A DNA stretch of 10,105 nt. Origin: Rhabdothermincola_A sp041688815 (GTDB taxonomy: Bacteria; Actinomycetota; Acidimicrobiia; Acidimicrobiales; Acidimicrobilacustridaceae). Position numbers and translations under genes: made by a program. The notes under the pieces are model-generated. The model had not been told where the DNA came from. It worked only from the letters and a program-made list of their open reading frames with translations, and ran no database searches. The DNA is taken from positions 1 to 10,105 of the forward strand of contig JBDNHK010000048.1 of assembly GCA_041688815.1 (NCBI GenBank), written 5' to 3'. Positions 4,919 to 10,105 of this stretch are shown here, piece after piece; the stretch's first letter is position 1; every line of letters starts with the position of its first letter.

Positions 4919-5497
4919 ATGGACGGGACGTCGTTCGGGGGCGGCGGCCAGGAGCAGTTGAGGTGGTAGCGCTTCGTTTCCACGGCGAGGGGCGCGACGA
5001 CGGCGTGCACCGGTGAGCCCGTTCCGCAGCCGACCACCAGCCGGTCGACGCCCTCTGCGGCGAGTTCGGCGCACCAGCCGTCGAGCACGGCGCGCAGGGC
5101 GTCCTCTCCGCCTGGCTCCAGTCCGATGTCGAAGACGATGGCTTCGCGGGTGGGTCTCGTTCGGCCCCGGCGGCCGGCGCTCCAGGAGCGCCCCATTGAG
5201 CGCGCTGAACACGCCGGTCCCCTTCGTGATCGGATCGACGCGGGTGTGGCGGATGTACCGGGATGGCTGCGGCTCGCCGTGAACGAGCAGATCGACGGAT
5301 GCGTCCCCGTGGACGCCCACGATGATGCCGTCGCGCTCGGCGATCACGACCGATCGGTCGTCGGCCATCGCGGTGGCCTCGAGGTAATCGGGGCCGTAAT
5401 CGATCAGGAACCAGTCGTCCCCCACGCTCATCGGTACGCGTCTCACCAGTTCGGCGATCCGGGGGCCGTCGGCGGGTTCGGCATGGCGCAGGACCAC
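4894..5497 (-). pseudogene. GNAT-family acetyltransferase, frameshifted
   Basis: From about 5497 leftward the minus strand encodes a GNAT-like N-terminal half: VVLRHAEPADGPRIAELVRR, a VVIAERDGIIVGVHGDAS strand-turn-strand, and RHTRVDPITKGTGVFSALNG, where the acetyl-CoA loop is TKGTGV in place of the usual R/Q-x-x-G-x-G/A. This frame then turns into Arg/Pro-rich nonsense. A neighbouring frame takes over with EAIVFDIGLEPGGEDALRAV and DRLVVGCGTGSPVHAVVAPLAVETK, and ends at a TGA at 4894. The two halves join by a one-frame shift somewhere between about 5130 and 5195. No ATG or good RBS precedes the N-terminal part; the GTG at 5497 is the only reasonable start. It could be a sequencing error in a G/C-rich run, otherwise a dead gene. 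No partner antitoxin lies beside it, so it need not be a toxin. Confidence 0.65.
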
Positions 5498-5634
5498 CCC
5501 CGCCGGTGGGGCCTTCGCCGAGCCGACGAAGCCGAACTGCCCGGTAGCGGTCGTGGTGGGCGTGACGAGGCCGGGGGCGTCGTGTTGTGGCCCACCTCGA
5601 ACGCCGCAGCTGAAGGGGGCAGCGTCCGCTGGGC

Positions 5635-5650
5635 TGTTGTCCAGGCAACA
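5635..5650. promoter_or_regulatory. Inverted repeat over the AbiE -35 box
   Basis: TGTTG-TCCAGG-CAACA overlaps the -35 hexamer of the AbiEi promoter. The octamer CAACACGA occurs at 5646-5653 and again at 5691-5698, and its reverse complement TCGTGTTG at 5580-5587. AbiEi antitoxins are known to bind inverted repeats in their own promoters, so these are candidate operator half-sites. Confidence 0.5.
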
Positions 5651-5665
5651 CGATTGACGTACCCT
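5637..5665 (+). promoter_or_regulatory. Leaderless promoter of the AbiE operon
   Basis: TTGTCC (5637-5642), a 17-nt spacer, TACCCT (5660-5665), then 6 nt to the GTG at 5672. This is the best-formed promoter in the window. Confidence 0.65.
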
Positions 5666-5671
5666 GCATGC

Positions 5672-6469
5672 GTGAAGCGTGAGCAGATGACAACACGAAG
5701 GGCAACGGCCAGTGTGGCGCCCATCCTGGCTGAGCTGGAGTTGCGACAGCCATCGGTGGTCACGGCGGATCTCATGGCGGACGTTGTCGCAGTCGCGGGA
5801 TCGCATCTCGCCACTGACGCGGCTGTCGAGCGCCTGGTGCGGAACGGGTGGTTGTTCCCACTGCGCACCCAGGGTGCCTGGGAGTTCATCCCGGCCTCGC
5901 GTGCTGGGCGGTACCCCTCTGGTGATCCCTGGATCGAGTTGCACGCGCTCCTCTCCCGGCGACCGGGCGCACCCGTCGCCGTGGCCTTCGCCTCCGCGGT
6001 TTGGGAGCTGGGGTTCAGCAGCCATCAACCTTCGCGCCCGACCTTTGCTCACCGACGCGGGTGGCGCGCTCCGCGGGCGCTCGGTGCCGCTCGATCGGTC
6101 AGCTACGACTGGCACCTCCCAACCTGGGAAAAGGACGGGCTCCCCATCTGGCATCCCGCCACCGTTGTCGTCGCAGTGGCCGATCGTCCCGACGCGCAGG
6201 ACGATTGGGGCAACGCCGACGACTGGCTTCCGGAGACGATGCGTGCGACCACCCCGACCGACGTCCTGACGGAGGCACGGGACAGGGGTCCAGCGACGCT
6301 TGCTCGGCTCGCCTACTTCGCCGAATGGTCGGGCCGGGATGACATCGTCGAGGCGCTGACACCTCTCATGCCCGAACGGCTGTCGGTGACCTTCCTCGGA
6401 TCTCGTGACCCTCGTGGTCGGTGGATCAAGCGCTGGAAGCTCTACGACGCGCTGTTGCCGGCCCGATGA
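5672..6469 (+). CDS. abiEi: AbiEi-family antitoxin (type IV toxin-antitoxin)
   Basis: From GTG 5672 the product is 265 residues. The N-terminal 75 residues look like a winged-helix DNA-binding domain (VAPILAELELRQPSVVTADL, then VERLVRNGWLFPLRTQGAWE with a strand-turn wing). The remainder is the C-terminal antitoxin domain with the GDPWIELHALLSRRPG segment, a -FASAVWELGFSSHQPS- stretch and a final RWIKRWKLYDALLPA. In AbiE systems this protein represses the operon and counteracts the nucleotidyltransferase toxin without binding it, hence type IV. Assignment rests on the domain order and on the directly following toxin gene, with which it shares an ATGA overlap (6466-6469). The GTG start sits 6 nt after the -10 box, so the mRNA is probably leaderless; ATG 5687 is an alternative. 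AbiE systems can act as phage-abortive-infection modules. Confidence 0.85.
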   Translation: MKREQMTTRRATASVAPILAELELRQPSVVTADLMADVVAVAGSHLATDAAVERLVRNGWLFPLRTQGAWEFIPASRAGRYPSGDPWIELHALLSRRPGAPVAVAFASAVWELGFSSHQPSRPTFAHRRGWRAPRALGAARSVSYDWHLPTWEKDGLPIWHPATVVVAVADRPDAQDDWGNADDWLPETMRATTPTDVLTEARDRGPATLARLAYFAEWSGRDDIVEALTPLMPERLSVTFLGSRDPRGRWIKRWKLYDALLPAR

Positions 6470-7341
6470 TCACCGAGGGGTATCTCGCTCGACACCACAT
6501 GGGTCGCAGCGGAATGACGGGCCCGGCGTTGCTCGACGTCGCCCAGGACTACGCGCTGCAGTACCTGTTCAAGCACGAGATCTTCGACCTTGGCGTTGTT
6601 CTGAAGGGCGGCACCTCGTTGCGCAAGTTCCGTGCTGGAAACGCAGGACGGTTCTCCACCGACCTCGATTTCGCCGCGCCTGACGCGGACACAGGTGAGC
6701 TTCTGCTCAACACGCTCGACGGTGCGGAGATCGAAGGCGTCACGTTCCACGTCACTGGGCGAACGGCGCTTCGCGGCAAGCTCGACATCGAAACCCCGCT
6801 CGGTCGTCCAGACATCCCGGCCAGAGTCGAGATCACGCCGCGCCCGCTGTGGCTCCCCCCTCAGCTGCTCGCACCAGTCCCTCTGCCGGTTCACAAGGGG
6901 TATGAGTTCCCGCTTCCGATTCTGCCGGCACCCGCGCTCGAAGAAGCGCTGGCGGAGAAGCTCGCCGCCTGGCGCCGACGACGCAAGATCCGCGACCTCT
7001 ACGACCTGTTCTGGTTCGGTCAGGGCGCGTTGAACGAGGCACTCGTGCGACGGATCTTGCTCCTCAAGGTCTGGCACGACGTCGTCGACGACGGGCTCGG
7101 CAGCGGACCCTTCGACGGAGCCATCCTCGTTGAGGACTTCGACACCGATCGGGTCCCGACCGAAGACATCGGCCTCCTCACCCAGCCCGTCGAACCGCGC
7201 CGTTGGCTCGATTCCGTGCGTGAGCGGTATGCGTTCGTCACGAATCTCGACGTGGATGAACGCCAGGTCGCCCGCTGCAATCCCGGCGACCGGTGGAGCG
7301 TCCAGCAACTGACGAAAGCCCTTGTCGCTCAGCAGGGGTAG
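6466..7341 (+). CDS. abiEii: AbiEii-family nucleotidyltransferase toxin
   Basis: The 291-residue product has the AbiEii/COG2253 hallmarks in order: VVLKGGTSLRKF at 44-55 (K47, G48-G49-T50-S51), GRFSTDLDFA at 61-70 with D66 and D68 as metal-binding acids, ARVEITPR around E122 as the third acid, and the C-terminal EKLAAWRRRRKIRDLYDLFW at 164-183 that is highly conserved in the family. Members transfer nucleotides (to tRNA acceptor ends in studied relatives such as MenT) and stop growth. All catalytic residues I can identify are present, so it looks active. The ATG at 6466 overlaps the antitoxin TGA by 4 nt, the usual arrangement for coupled toxin-antitoxin expression. The C-terminal 100 residues are less typical. 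Nothing suggests truncation. Confidence 0.9.
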   Translation: MITEGYLARHHMGRSGMTGPALLDVAQDYALQYLFKHEIFDLGVVLKGGTSLRKFRAGNAGRFSTDLDFAAPDADTGELLLNTLDGAEIEGVTFHVTGRTALRGKLDIETPLGRPDIPARVEITPRPLWLPPQLLAPVPLPVHKGYEFPLPILPAPALEEALAEKLAAWRRRRKIRDLYDLFWFGQGALNEALVRRILLLKVWHDVVDDGLGSGPFDGAILVEDFDTDRVPTEDIGLLTQPVEPRRWLDSVRERYAFVTNLDVDERQVARCNPGDRWSVQQLTKALVAQQG

Positions 7342-7387
7342 ACCAGCAAGCGGGGCAACAAGCGACTCGACGACGGGTGCAGCCCCC

Positions 7388-7393
7388 TACTCT
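7388..7393 (+). promoter_or_regulatory. -10 box of a probable leaderless promoter for the matrixin gene
   Basis: TACTCT (TANNNT) ends 6 nt before an in-frame TTG at 7400, the same layout as at 64, 4780 and 5672. No clear -35 hexamer is visible at 16-18 nt upstream. It supports TTG 7400 as the start over TTG 7322. Confidence 0.4.
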
Positions 7394-7399
7394 GCTCTC

Positions 7400-8431
7400 T
7401 TGGTTGCGGGCGAAGGCGATGACAACGAGCCGGACCTCTTCGCCGAGCTCAGGTTCGATGACGGTTTCGTCCGAGGCGCTTCGATCACCGAACTGAGTGC
7501 CGAGGCGCGTCTGACGCGCATCGCTCGGATCCGCGCCGAGCACGATCGGATCGCCGCCAGCGCGGAGGCGGAACGGTGCTCGGTTCAGCGGAGGCAACGG
7601 CGAAAGCGGTGGAGAATTCCTTTCGTCGTGGCGGCGATCGGGGTGGGGCTCGCGTTGTTCGGTTGTTCGAATTTCTCCGACGGAAGCAGCCCCACCATCG
7701 CGTTCGGGCCCCAGTTCTTTGGCCAGGATGCCGGCGGCTCTCAAGTTCGACTGGCGGGAGGACAACCCCCGGCGGGGGTAGGGGCATCCCCCACTCCTCT
7801 CGGCCGACCCGCTCCGGTGGTTCGGTCATCTCGGGCCTATCGCTTCATGGCGACCCAGCCCGGCTCCGCCGCTCCGGTGGCCTTCGACCCGTGCCGGCCG
7901 ATCCACTTCGTGGTGAATTCGAGGACGGCCGTGCCGGGTGCCGATCGGATGCTCACCGAGGCCGTGGCCCAGGTCAGCAACGCCACCGGGCTGCAGTTCG
8001 TGTTCGACGGCGCGACCGACGAGGCCCCGACGAGGGATCGCTCTGCATACCTGCCCGACCGCTATCCGGGTCGTTGGGCGCCTGTCCTGGTCGGGTGGTC
8101 GGATCCAAGGGAGAATCCGTCGCTCACCGGTGACGTGGCGGGCACCGGGGGACCGCAATGGGTGACATTGCCCCAGGGGTCGGTCTCGCTCAGCGGCGTC
8201 GTGACCCTCGACGGCCTTCAGTTCCAGACCATCCTCGGCCAGCCGAACGGCTTCGCCGAGGGCCGGGCGGTCATTGCCCACGAACTCGGCCATCTGGTCG
8301 GCCTCGACCACGTTCCCGATCCCACGCAGCTCATGGACGCCACCAACAACGGCGGTGTCACCACCTATCAGTCCGGCGATCTCAGTGGGCTGGCCGAACT
8401 CGGCCGAGGAGCCTGTTTCCCCGACCTATGA
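7400..8431 (+). CDS. Membrane-anchored matrixin-type zinc metalloprotease
   Basis: Starting at TTG 7400 the protein has 343 residues. The cytosolic N-terminus carries LFAELRFDDGFVRGASITEL and a charged helix; a basic patch (RRQRRKRWR) precedes one membrane span (residues about 73-88, ending GCSN). A Ser/Pro/Gly-rich linker (90-155) leads to the extracellular catalytic domain with PIHFVVNS, RWAPVLVGWSDP, and HELGHLVGLDH at 294-304 (three His ligands and the catalytic Glu of metzincins), followed by the Met-turn QLMDA. This is the matrixin (M10) layout. The orientation is a type II-like anchor with the protease outside; the cysteine at the end of the span could alternatively be lipidated, though the lipobox is poor. 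It begins 58 nt after the AbiEii stop, or overlaps it if TTG 7322 is used. Substrate unknown. A truncated copy lies at 740-1174. Confidence 0.85.
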   Translation: MVAGEGDDNEPDLFAELRFDDGFVRGASITELSAEARLTRIARIRAEHDRIAASAEAERCSVQRRQRRKRWRIPFVVAAIGVGLALFGCSNFSDGSSPTIAFGPQFFGQDAGGSQVRLAGGQPPAGVGASPTPLGRPAPVVRSSRAYRFMATQPGSAAPVAFDPCRPIHFVVNSRTAVPGADRMLTEAVAQVSNATGLQFVFDGATDEAPTRDRSAYLPDRYPGRWAPVLVGWSDPRENPSLTGDVAGTGGPQWVTLPQGSVSLSGVVTLDGLQFQTILGQPNGFAEGRAVIAHELGHLVGLDHVPDPTQLMDATNNGGVTTYQSGDLSGLAELGRGACFPDL

Positions 8432-8512
8432 GGGCGCACCGAGCCGGAGCCGTCTCGTTTCGCCGGCCGGCATGGGGGAATCTCGGTCAGGTCACGGCTC
8501 CTCCGTGGCGGG
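8048..8512 (+). repeat. Direct repeat copy B (465 bp), partner at 791-1255
   Basis: This copy is embedded in the intact matrixin gene and runs about 80 bp past its stop. In both copies the tail contains GCCGGCCGGC and a small hairpin CACGG-CTCCT-CCGTG. After 8512 the sequence turns directly into the promoter region of the DUF1778/GNAT operon, whereas after 1255 it turns into the desaturase gene. Confidence 0.95.
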
Positions 8513-8578
8513 GAAGATGGTGGAACCGGTAGAGGTGGCTGAGGCCCCCACCTCCTCCGACGAAGAGCGATCCCTTGG

Positions 8579-8607
8579 TTGCCGATCTCGACGTCTGGCC
8601 GTACAGT
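8579..8607 (+). promoter_or_regulatory. Promoter of the DUF1778/GNAT operon
   Basis: TTGCCG (8579-8584), a 17-nt spacer and TACAGT (8602-8607). Transcription would begin near 8614, giving a short leader with AGGAG at 8622-8626, 8 nt before the ATG at 8635. GGCC-N7-GGCC around the -10 box (8598-8612) is a weak candidate operator. Confidence 0.55.
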
Positions 8608-8634
8608 GGCCGGACAAACCGAGGAGAGGCCGGG

Positions 8635-8916
8635 ATGGCGACGACACGGTTGCGCAGCGAGCGGCTCGAGGTTCGCACCACGACAGACGAGCGGGCATTG
8701 ATCGACCGTGCCGTTGCCGAGCAGGGGACCGATCTGACCGAATTCGTGGTCTCGAACCTCACGGCGGCGGCTCGGCGCGTGCTGGCGGATCGAACCGACT
8801 TCGCCCTTGACGCGGAATCGGCCGAAGCGTGGGACGCGATCAATCGCCGGCGAGCCCGTGACCTGCCGGGCCTGCGTCAGCTCATGGAGCGCCCCTCGCC
8901 GTTCATCGCGGAGTGA
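8635..8916 (+). CDS. DUF1778-family ribbon-helix-helix antitoxin (TacA-like)
   Basis: The 93-residue protein starts with a ribbon-helix-helix domain: the strand RLEVRTTTDERALIDRAVAE (10-29) and second helix TDLTEFVVSNLTAAARRVL (32-50). The C-terminal half (ADRTDFALDAESAEAWDAIN, then RDLPGLRQLMERPSPF) is the family's toxin-binding tail, whose last helix and Pro-Ser-Pro-Phe end lie over the toxin active site in studied TacA/AtaR relatives. The ATG at 8635 is supported by AGGAG at good spacing; an in-frame start at 8575 would reach back over the promoter. The stop overlaps the toxin GTG in a GTGA. It should repress its own operon together with the toxin, as ribbon-helix-helix antitoxins do. Confidence 0.92.
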   Translation: MATTRLRSERLEVRTTTDERALIDRAVAEQGTDLTEFVVSNLTAAARRVLADRTDFALDAESAEAWDAINRRRARDLPGLRQLMERPSPFIAE

Positions 8917-9428
8917 TCGGCAGCTATCGGCCACCGGCGCTGATCCGAGCGGAGCAGGAGCTCGACGGGTTCGAGTGTCGCTCCGAGGAGCAGACCGATT
9001 GGCTGCGCCGCTATGCTCGCCAGTCCTCAAGCGCCGGGACGACTCGGGTGCTGGTGGTGACGCCGGTGGACTCGAACGTGGTGGTCGCCTACTACGCCTG
9101 GTGCATGGCCAGCGTCTCGGTCGCGGATGCGCCGGCACGGGCGCGCCAGGGGAGCGGTCGCTACCCGCAGCCGGTCGCTCTGCTCGCTCGTCTGGGTGTC
9201 GACGTTGGTCACGAGGGTCGGGGCATCGGAGCCGGGCTGGTGCAGGACGTGATCGCCAGGACTCATGCCCTGGGCGAGCAGATCGGTTGCCGGGGCCTGC
9301 TCGTGCACGCCGAGACCCCGGAGGCGAGGGGCTTCTACCGACACCTCGTGCCGGAGTTCGAGGTGTCGCCCACCGACGAACTCCACCTGTTCCTGCTGAT
9401 GAAGGACATCCGCCGAACGTTGAGCTGA
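8913..9428 (+). CDS. GNAT-family acetyltransferase toxin (TacT/AtaT-like)
   Basis: The 171-residue product is a single GNAT domain: VLVVTPVDSNVVVAYYAWCM (strands 2-3), PVALLARLGVDVGHEGRGIG (strand 4 and the acetyl-CoA loop, R103-G-I-G106-A-G108 fitting R/Q-x-x-G-x-G/A), a QDVIARTHAL helix, GLLVHAETPEARGFYRHL with the conserved Tyr142, and a C-terminal LHLFLLMKDI strand. In this family, paired with DUF1778, the enzyme acetylates the amino group of aminoacyl-tRNA and blocks translation. The GTG at 8913 overlaps the antitoxin stop by 4 nt. Motifs appear intact, so it is probably active. A terminator-like hairpin follows at 9433. tRNA target specificity cannot be read from the sequence. Confidence 0.9.
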   Translation: MIGSYRPPALIRAEQELDGFECRSEEQTDWLRRYARQSSSAGTTRVLVVTPVDSNVVVAYYAWCMASVSVADAPARARQGSGRYPQPVALLARLGVDVGHEGRGIGAGLVQDVIARTHALGEQIGCRGLLVHAETPEARGFYRHLVPEFEVSPTDELHLFLLMKDIRRTLS

Positions 9429-9432
9429 CGTC

Positions 9433-9450
9433 ACCCCGCGCTCGCGGGGT
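9433..9450. terminator. Hairpin between the GNAT toxin and vapC genes
   Basis: ACCCCGCG-CT-CGCGGGGT is an 8-bp perfect stem four bases after the GNAT toxin stop. In practice the helix would have 6-7 bp and a 4-nt loop. No T-tract follows on either strand; it could serve both convergent operons. Confidence 0.55.
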
Positions 9451-9485
9451 TCACGACGATCGGGAGTGTTCCCGGGCGTCCAGCC

Positions 9486-9520
9486 GGTGCGTCGGTCACG
9501 TCACCGCGTGATCGAACGCC
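9486..9520. repeat. 35-nt repeat, right copy (partner 4884-4918)
   Basis: Two of 35 bases differ from the left copy (at positions corresponding to 4898/9500 and 4903/9505). It lies 28 nt beyond the 3' end of vapC, in the convergent gap 9429-9548. That gap holds only the hairpin at 9433 and this repeat. Confidence 0.8.
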
Positions 9521-9548
9521 GCGACTGGAGGCTCTCCGATCAGCTCGG

Positions 9549-9935
9549 TCAGGACCGCAGGTCGCGCCAACGCCACGCGGAGTCCTCGATGAGGAGCTCC
9601 GGGTCGCCGGTCCACAGGGCGGCGTCCTGGGCGACGGTGAGGGCCGCGGCGAAGGCATCGGCATAGGCCATCGGGTGGTCGGCCTTGATGCGGGCGGCGT
9701 CGAGGACGAGCCGTTCGTCGGGGAGCCGGGCGTCGATCACGTCCCGCAGGTCGCGGACGGTTTCGGTGGCGTCGTCGTCACCGTGCAGGCGCCGCAGCAC
9801 GTAGTGGACCTCACCGAGATTGATCCACGACATGAGCGGCTTCTCGTGCTCGAGGAGGTCCGCCAGCGCCTCCGCCGCCGGGTCCGCGTCCTCGAGGTAG
9901 CGGAGCACCGCCCACGAGTCGAGGACGACGGTCAC
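9549..9935 (-). CDS. vapC: VapC-type PIN-domain ribonuclease toxin
   Basis: The 128-residue protein is a full PIN domain: VVLDSWAVLRYLED with Asp6, WINLGEVHYVLRRLHG with Glu42, YADAFAAALTVAQDAALWTG with Asp93, and GDPELL with Asp111. These four acids coordinate the metal ions used to cut RNA. The end WRWRDLRS is typical. It starts with GTG at 9935, overlapping the TGA of the upstream antitoxin as GTGA, without its own RBS. The VapC toxins studied cut specific tRNA or rRNA sites; the target here is unknown. All catalytic acids are present. Confidence 0.93.
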   Translation of the reverse strand: MTVVLDSWAVLRYLEDADPAAEALADLLEHEKPLMSWINLGEVHYVLRRLHGDDDATETVRDLRDVIDARLPDERLVLDAARIKADHPMAYADAFAAALTVAQDAALWTGDPELLIEDSAWRWRDLRS

Positions 9936-10105
9936 CGCCGGCTTTCTCGGGCGCGATCGGCAGTCCGTTCACGCTCCAGCTCGTCGCTCAGCGCTGAGCC
10001 CCGGAAGCGGCCCCGGAGGGGTAGGCGGTGGTCAGCCCGGCGGACCGCGACGTGGTTGTCGTGGAGCCAGAAACTGACCTCGTCGCCCGGCCCGACGCCG
10101 AGCTC
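9932..10105 (-). CDS. vapB: VapB-type AbrB-like antitoxin (C-terminal part)
   Basis: The minus strand is open from the window edge for 57 codons to the TGA at 9934-9932. It begins ELGVGPGDEVSFWLHDNHVA, the second half of a swapped-hairpin AbrB/MazE-like DNA-binding fold (the L-x-PGD-V-x-x pattern), followed by a charged helix rich in Arg and Glu (SALSDELERERTADRARESR) of the kind that wraps the PIN toxin. The N-terminal strand, start codon and promoter lie beyond the window. The 4-nt overlap with vapC indicates one operon. Confidence 0.85.
   Translation of the reverse strand, partial: ELGVGPGDEVSFWLHDNHVAVRRADHRLPLRGRFRGSALSDELERERTADRARESRR

Noticed and set aside
4781..6154. Minus-strand frame open far upstream of the MNT gene
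   Set aside because: The extension is open only because of high GC. It contains GNAT pseudogene codons followed by Arg/Pro-rich nonsense, and it overlaps the well-supported AbiEi gene on the other strand.
9420..9530. Integron attC-like site or cassette array
   Set aside because: Core-site consensus sequences and an integrase are not visible, the two repeats are not next to each gene, and neighbouring genes face different ways.

Overview
The window is a high-GC segment (roughly two thirds G+C by eye) with frequent GTG/TTG starts, 4-nt start/stop overlaps, few Shine-Dalgarno sites and several apparently leaderless promoters. That, together with an MT0933-type small protein, a membrane-anchored matrixin whose N-terminal region resembles those I associate with Acidimicrobiia, and a CHRD-domain secreted protein, suggests an actinobacterial chromosome, perhaps of class Acidimicrobiia. 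The phylum is likely; the class is a guess. I see no tRNA, rRNA, CRISPR array or transposase.

Layout. 1-64 is the start of a minus-strand membrane protein. 295-465 is a small MT0933/Rv0909-type protein with a strong RBS and a 14-bp hairpin downstream. 511-1174 is a graveyard: an AAA-ATPase C-terminal fragment fused to a decayed copy of the matrixin metalloprotease found intact at 7400-8431. 1235-2730 holds a divergent fatty acid hydroxylase/sterol desaturase and TetR pair with two back-to-back leaderless promoters whose -35 boxes are the arms of one 18-bp palindrome. The desaturase appears to lack its third histidine box. 2939-3442 is a secreted CHRD protein (minus). 3458-4780 is a minus-strand operon of winged-helix nucleotidyltransferase (MNT), HEPN protein and a truncated DUF4287 gene. 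4894-5497 is a frameshifted GNAT pseudogene.

5672-7341 is an AbiEi/AbiEii type IV toxin-antitoxin pair, followed by the intact matrixin. 8635-9428 is a DUF1778 (ribbon-helix-helix)/GNAT-toxin pair. 9549-10105 (minus) is a PIN-domain VapC toxin with the C-terminal part of its AbrB-like VapB antitoxin. Four toxin-antitoxin modules of four different chemistries (MNT/HEPN, AbiE, DUF1778/GNAT, VapBC) therefore lie within about 6.4 kb, interleaved with broken genes: an accessory, defence-island-like region.

Two kinds of long direct repeat frame this material. A block of about 465 bp, about 96% identical, occurs at 791-1255 and 8048-8512 (offset 7,257 bp) and carries the 3' end of the matrixin gene plus about 80 bp beyond its stop. 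A 35-nt repeat with two differences occurs at 4884-4918 and 9486-9520, each near the 3' end of a minus-strand gene. The best candidates for something new are the repeat-bounded toxin-antitoxin block, the MNT-HEPN-DUF4287 arrangement, and the recurring TANNNT-6 nt-start-codon promoter layout upstream of several of these genes.
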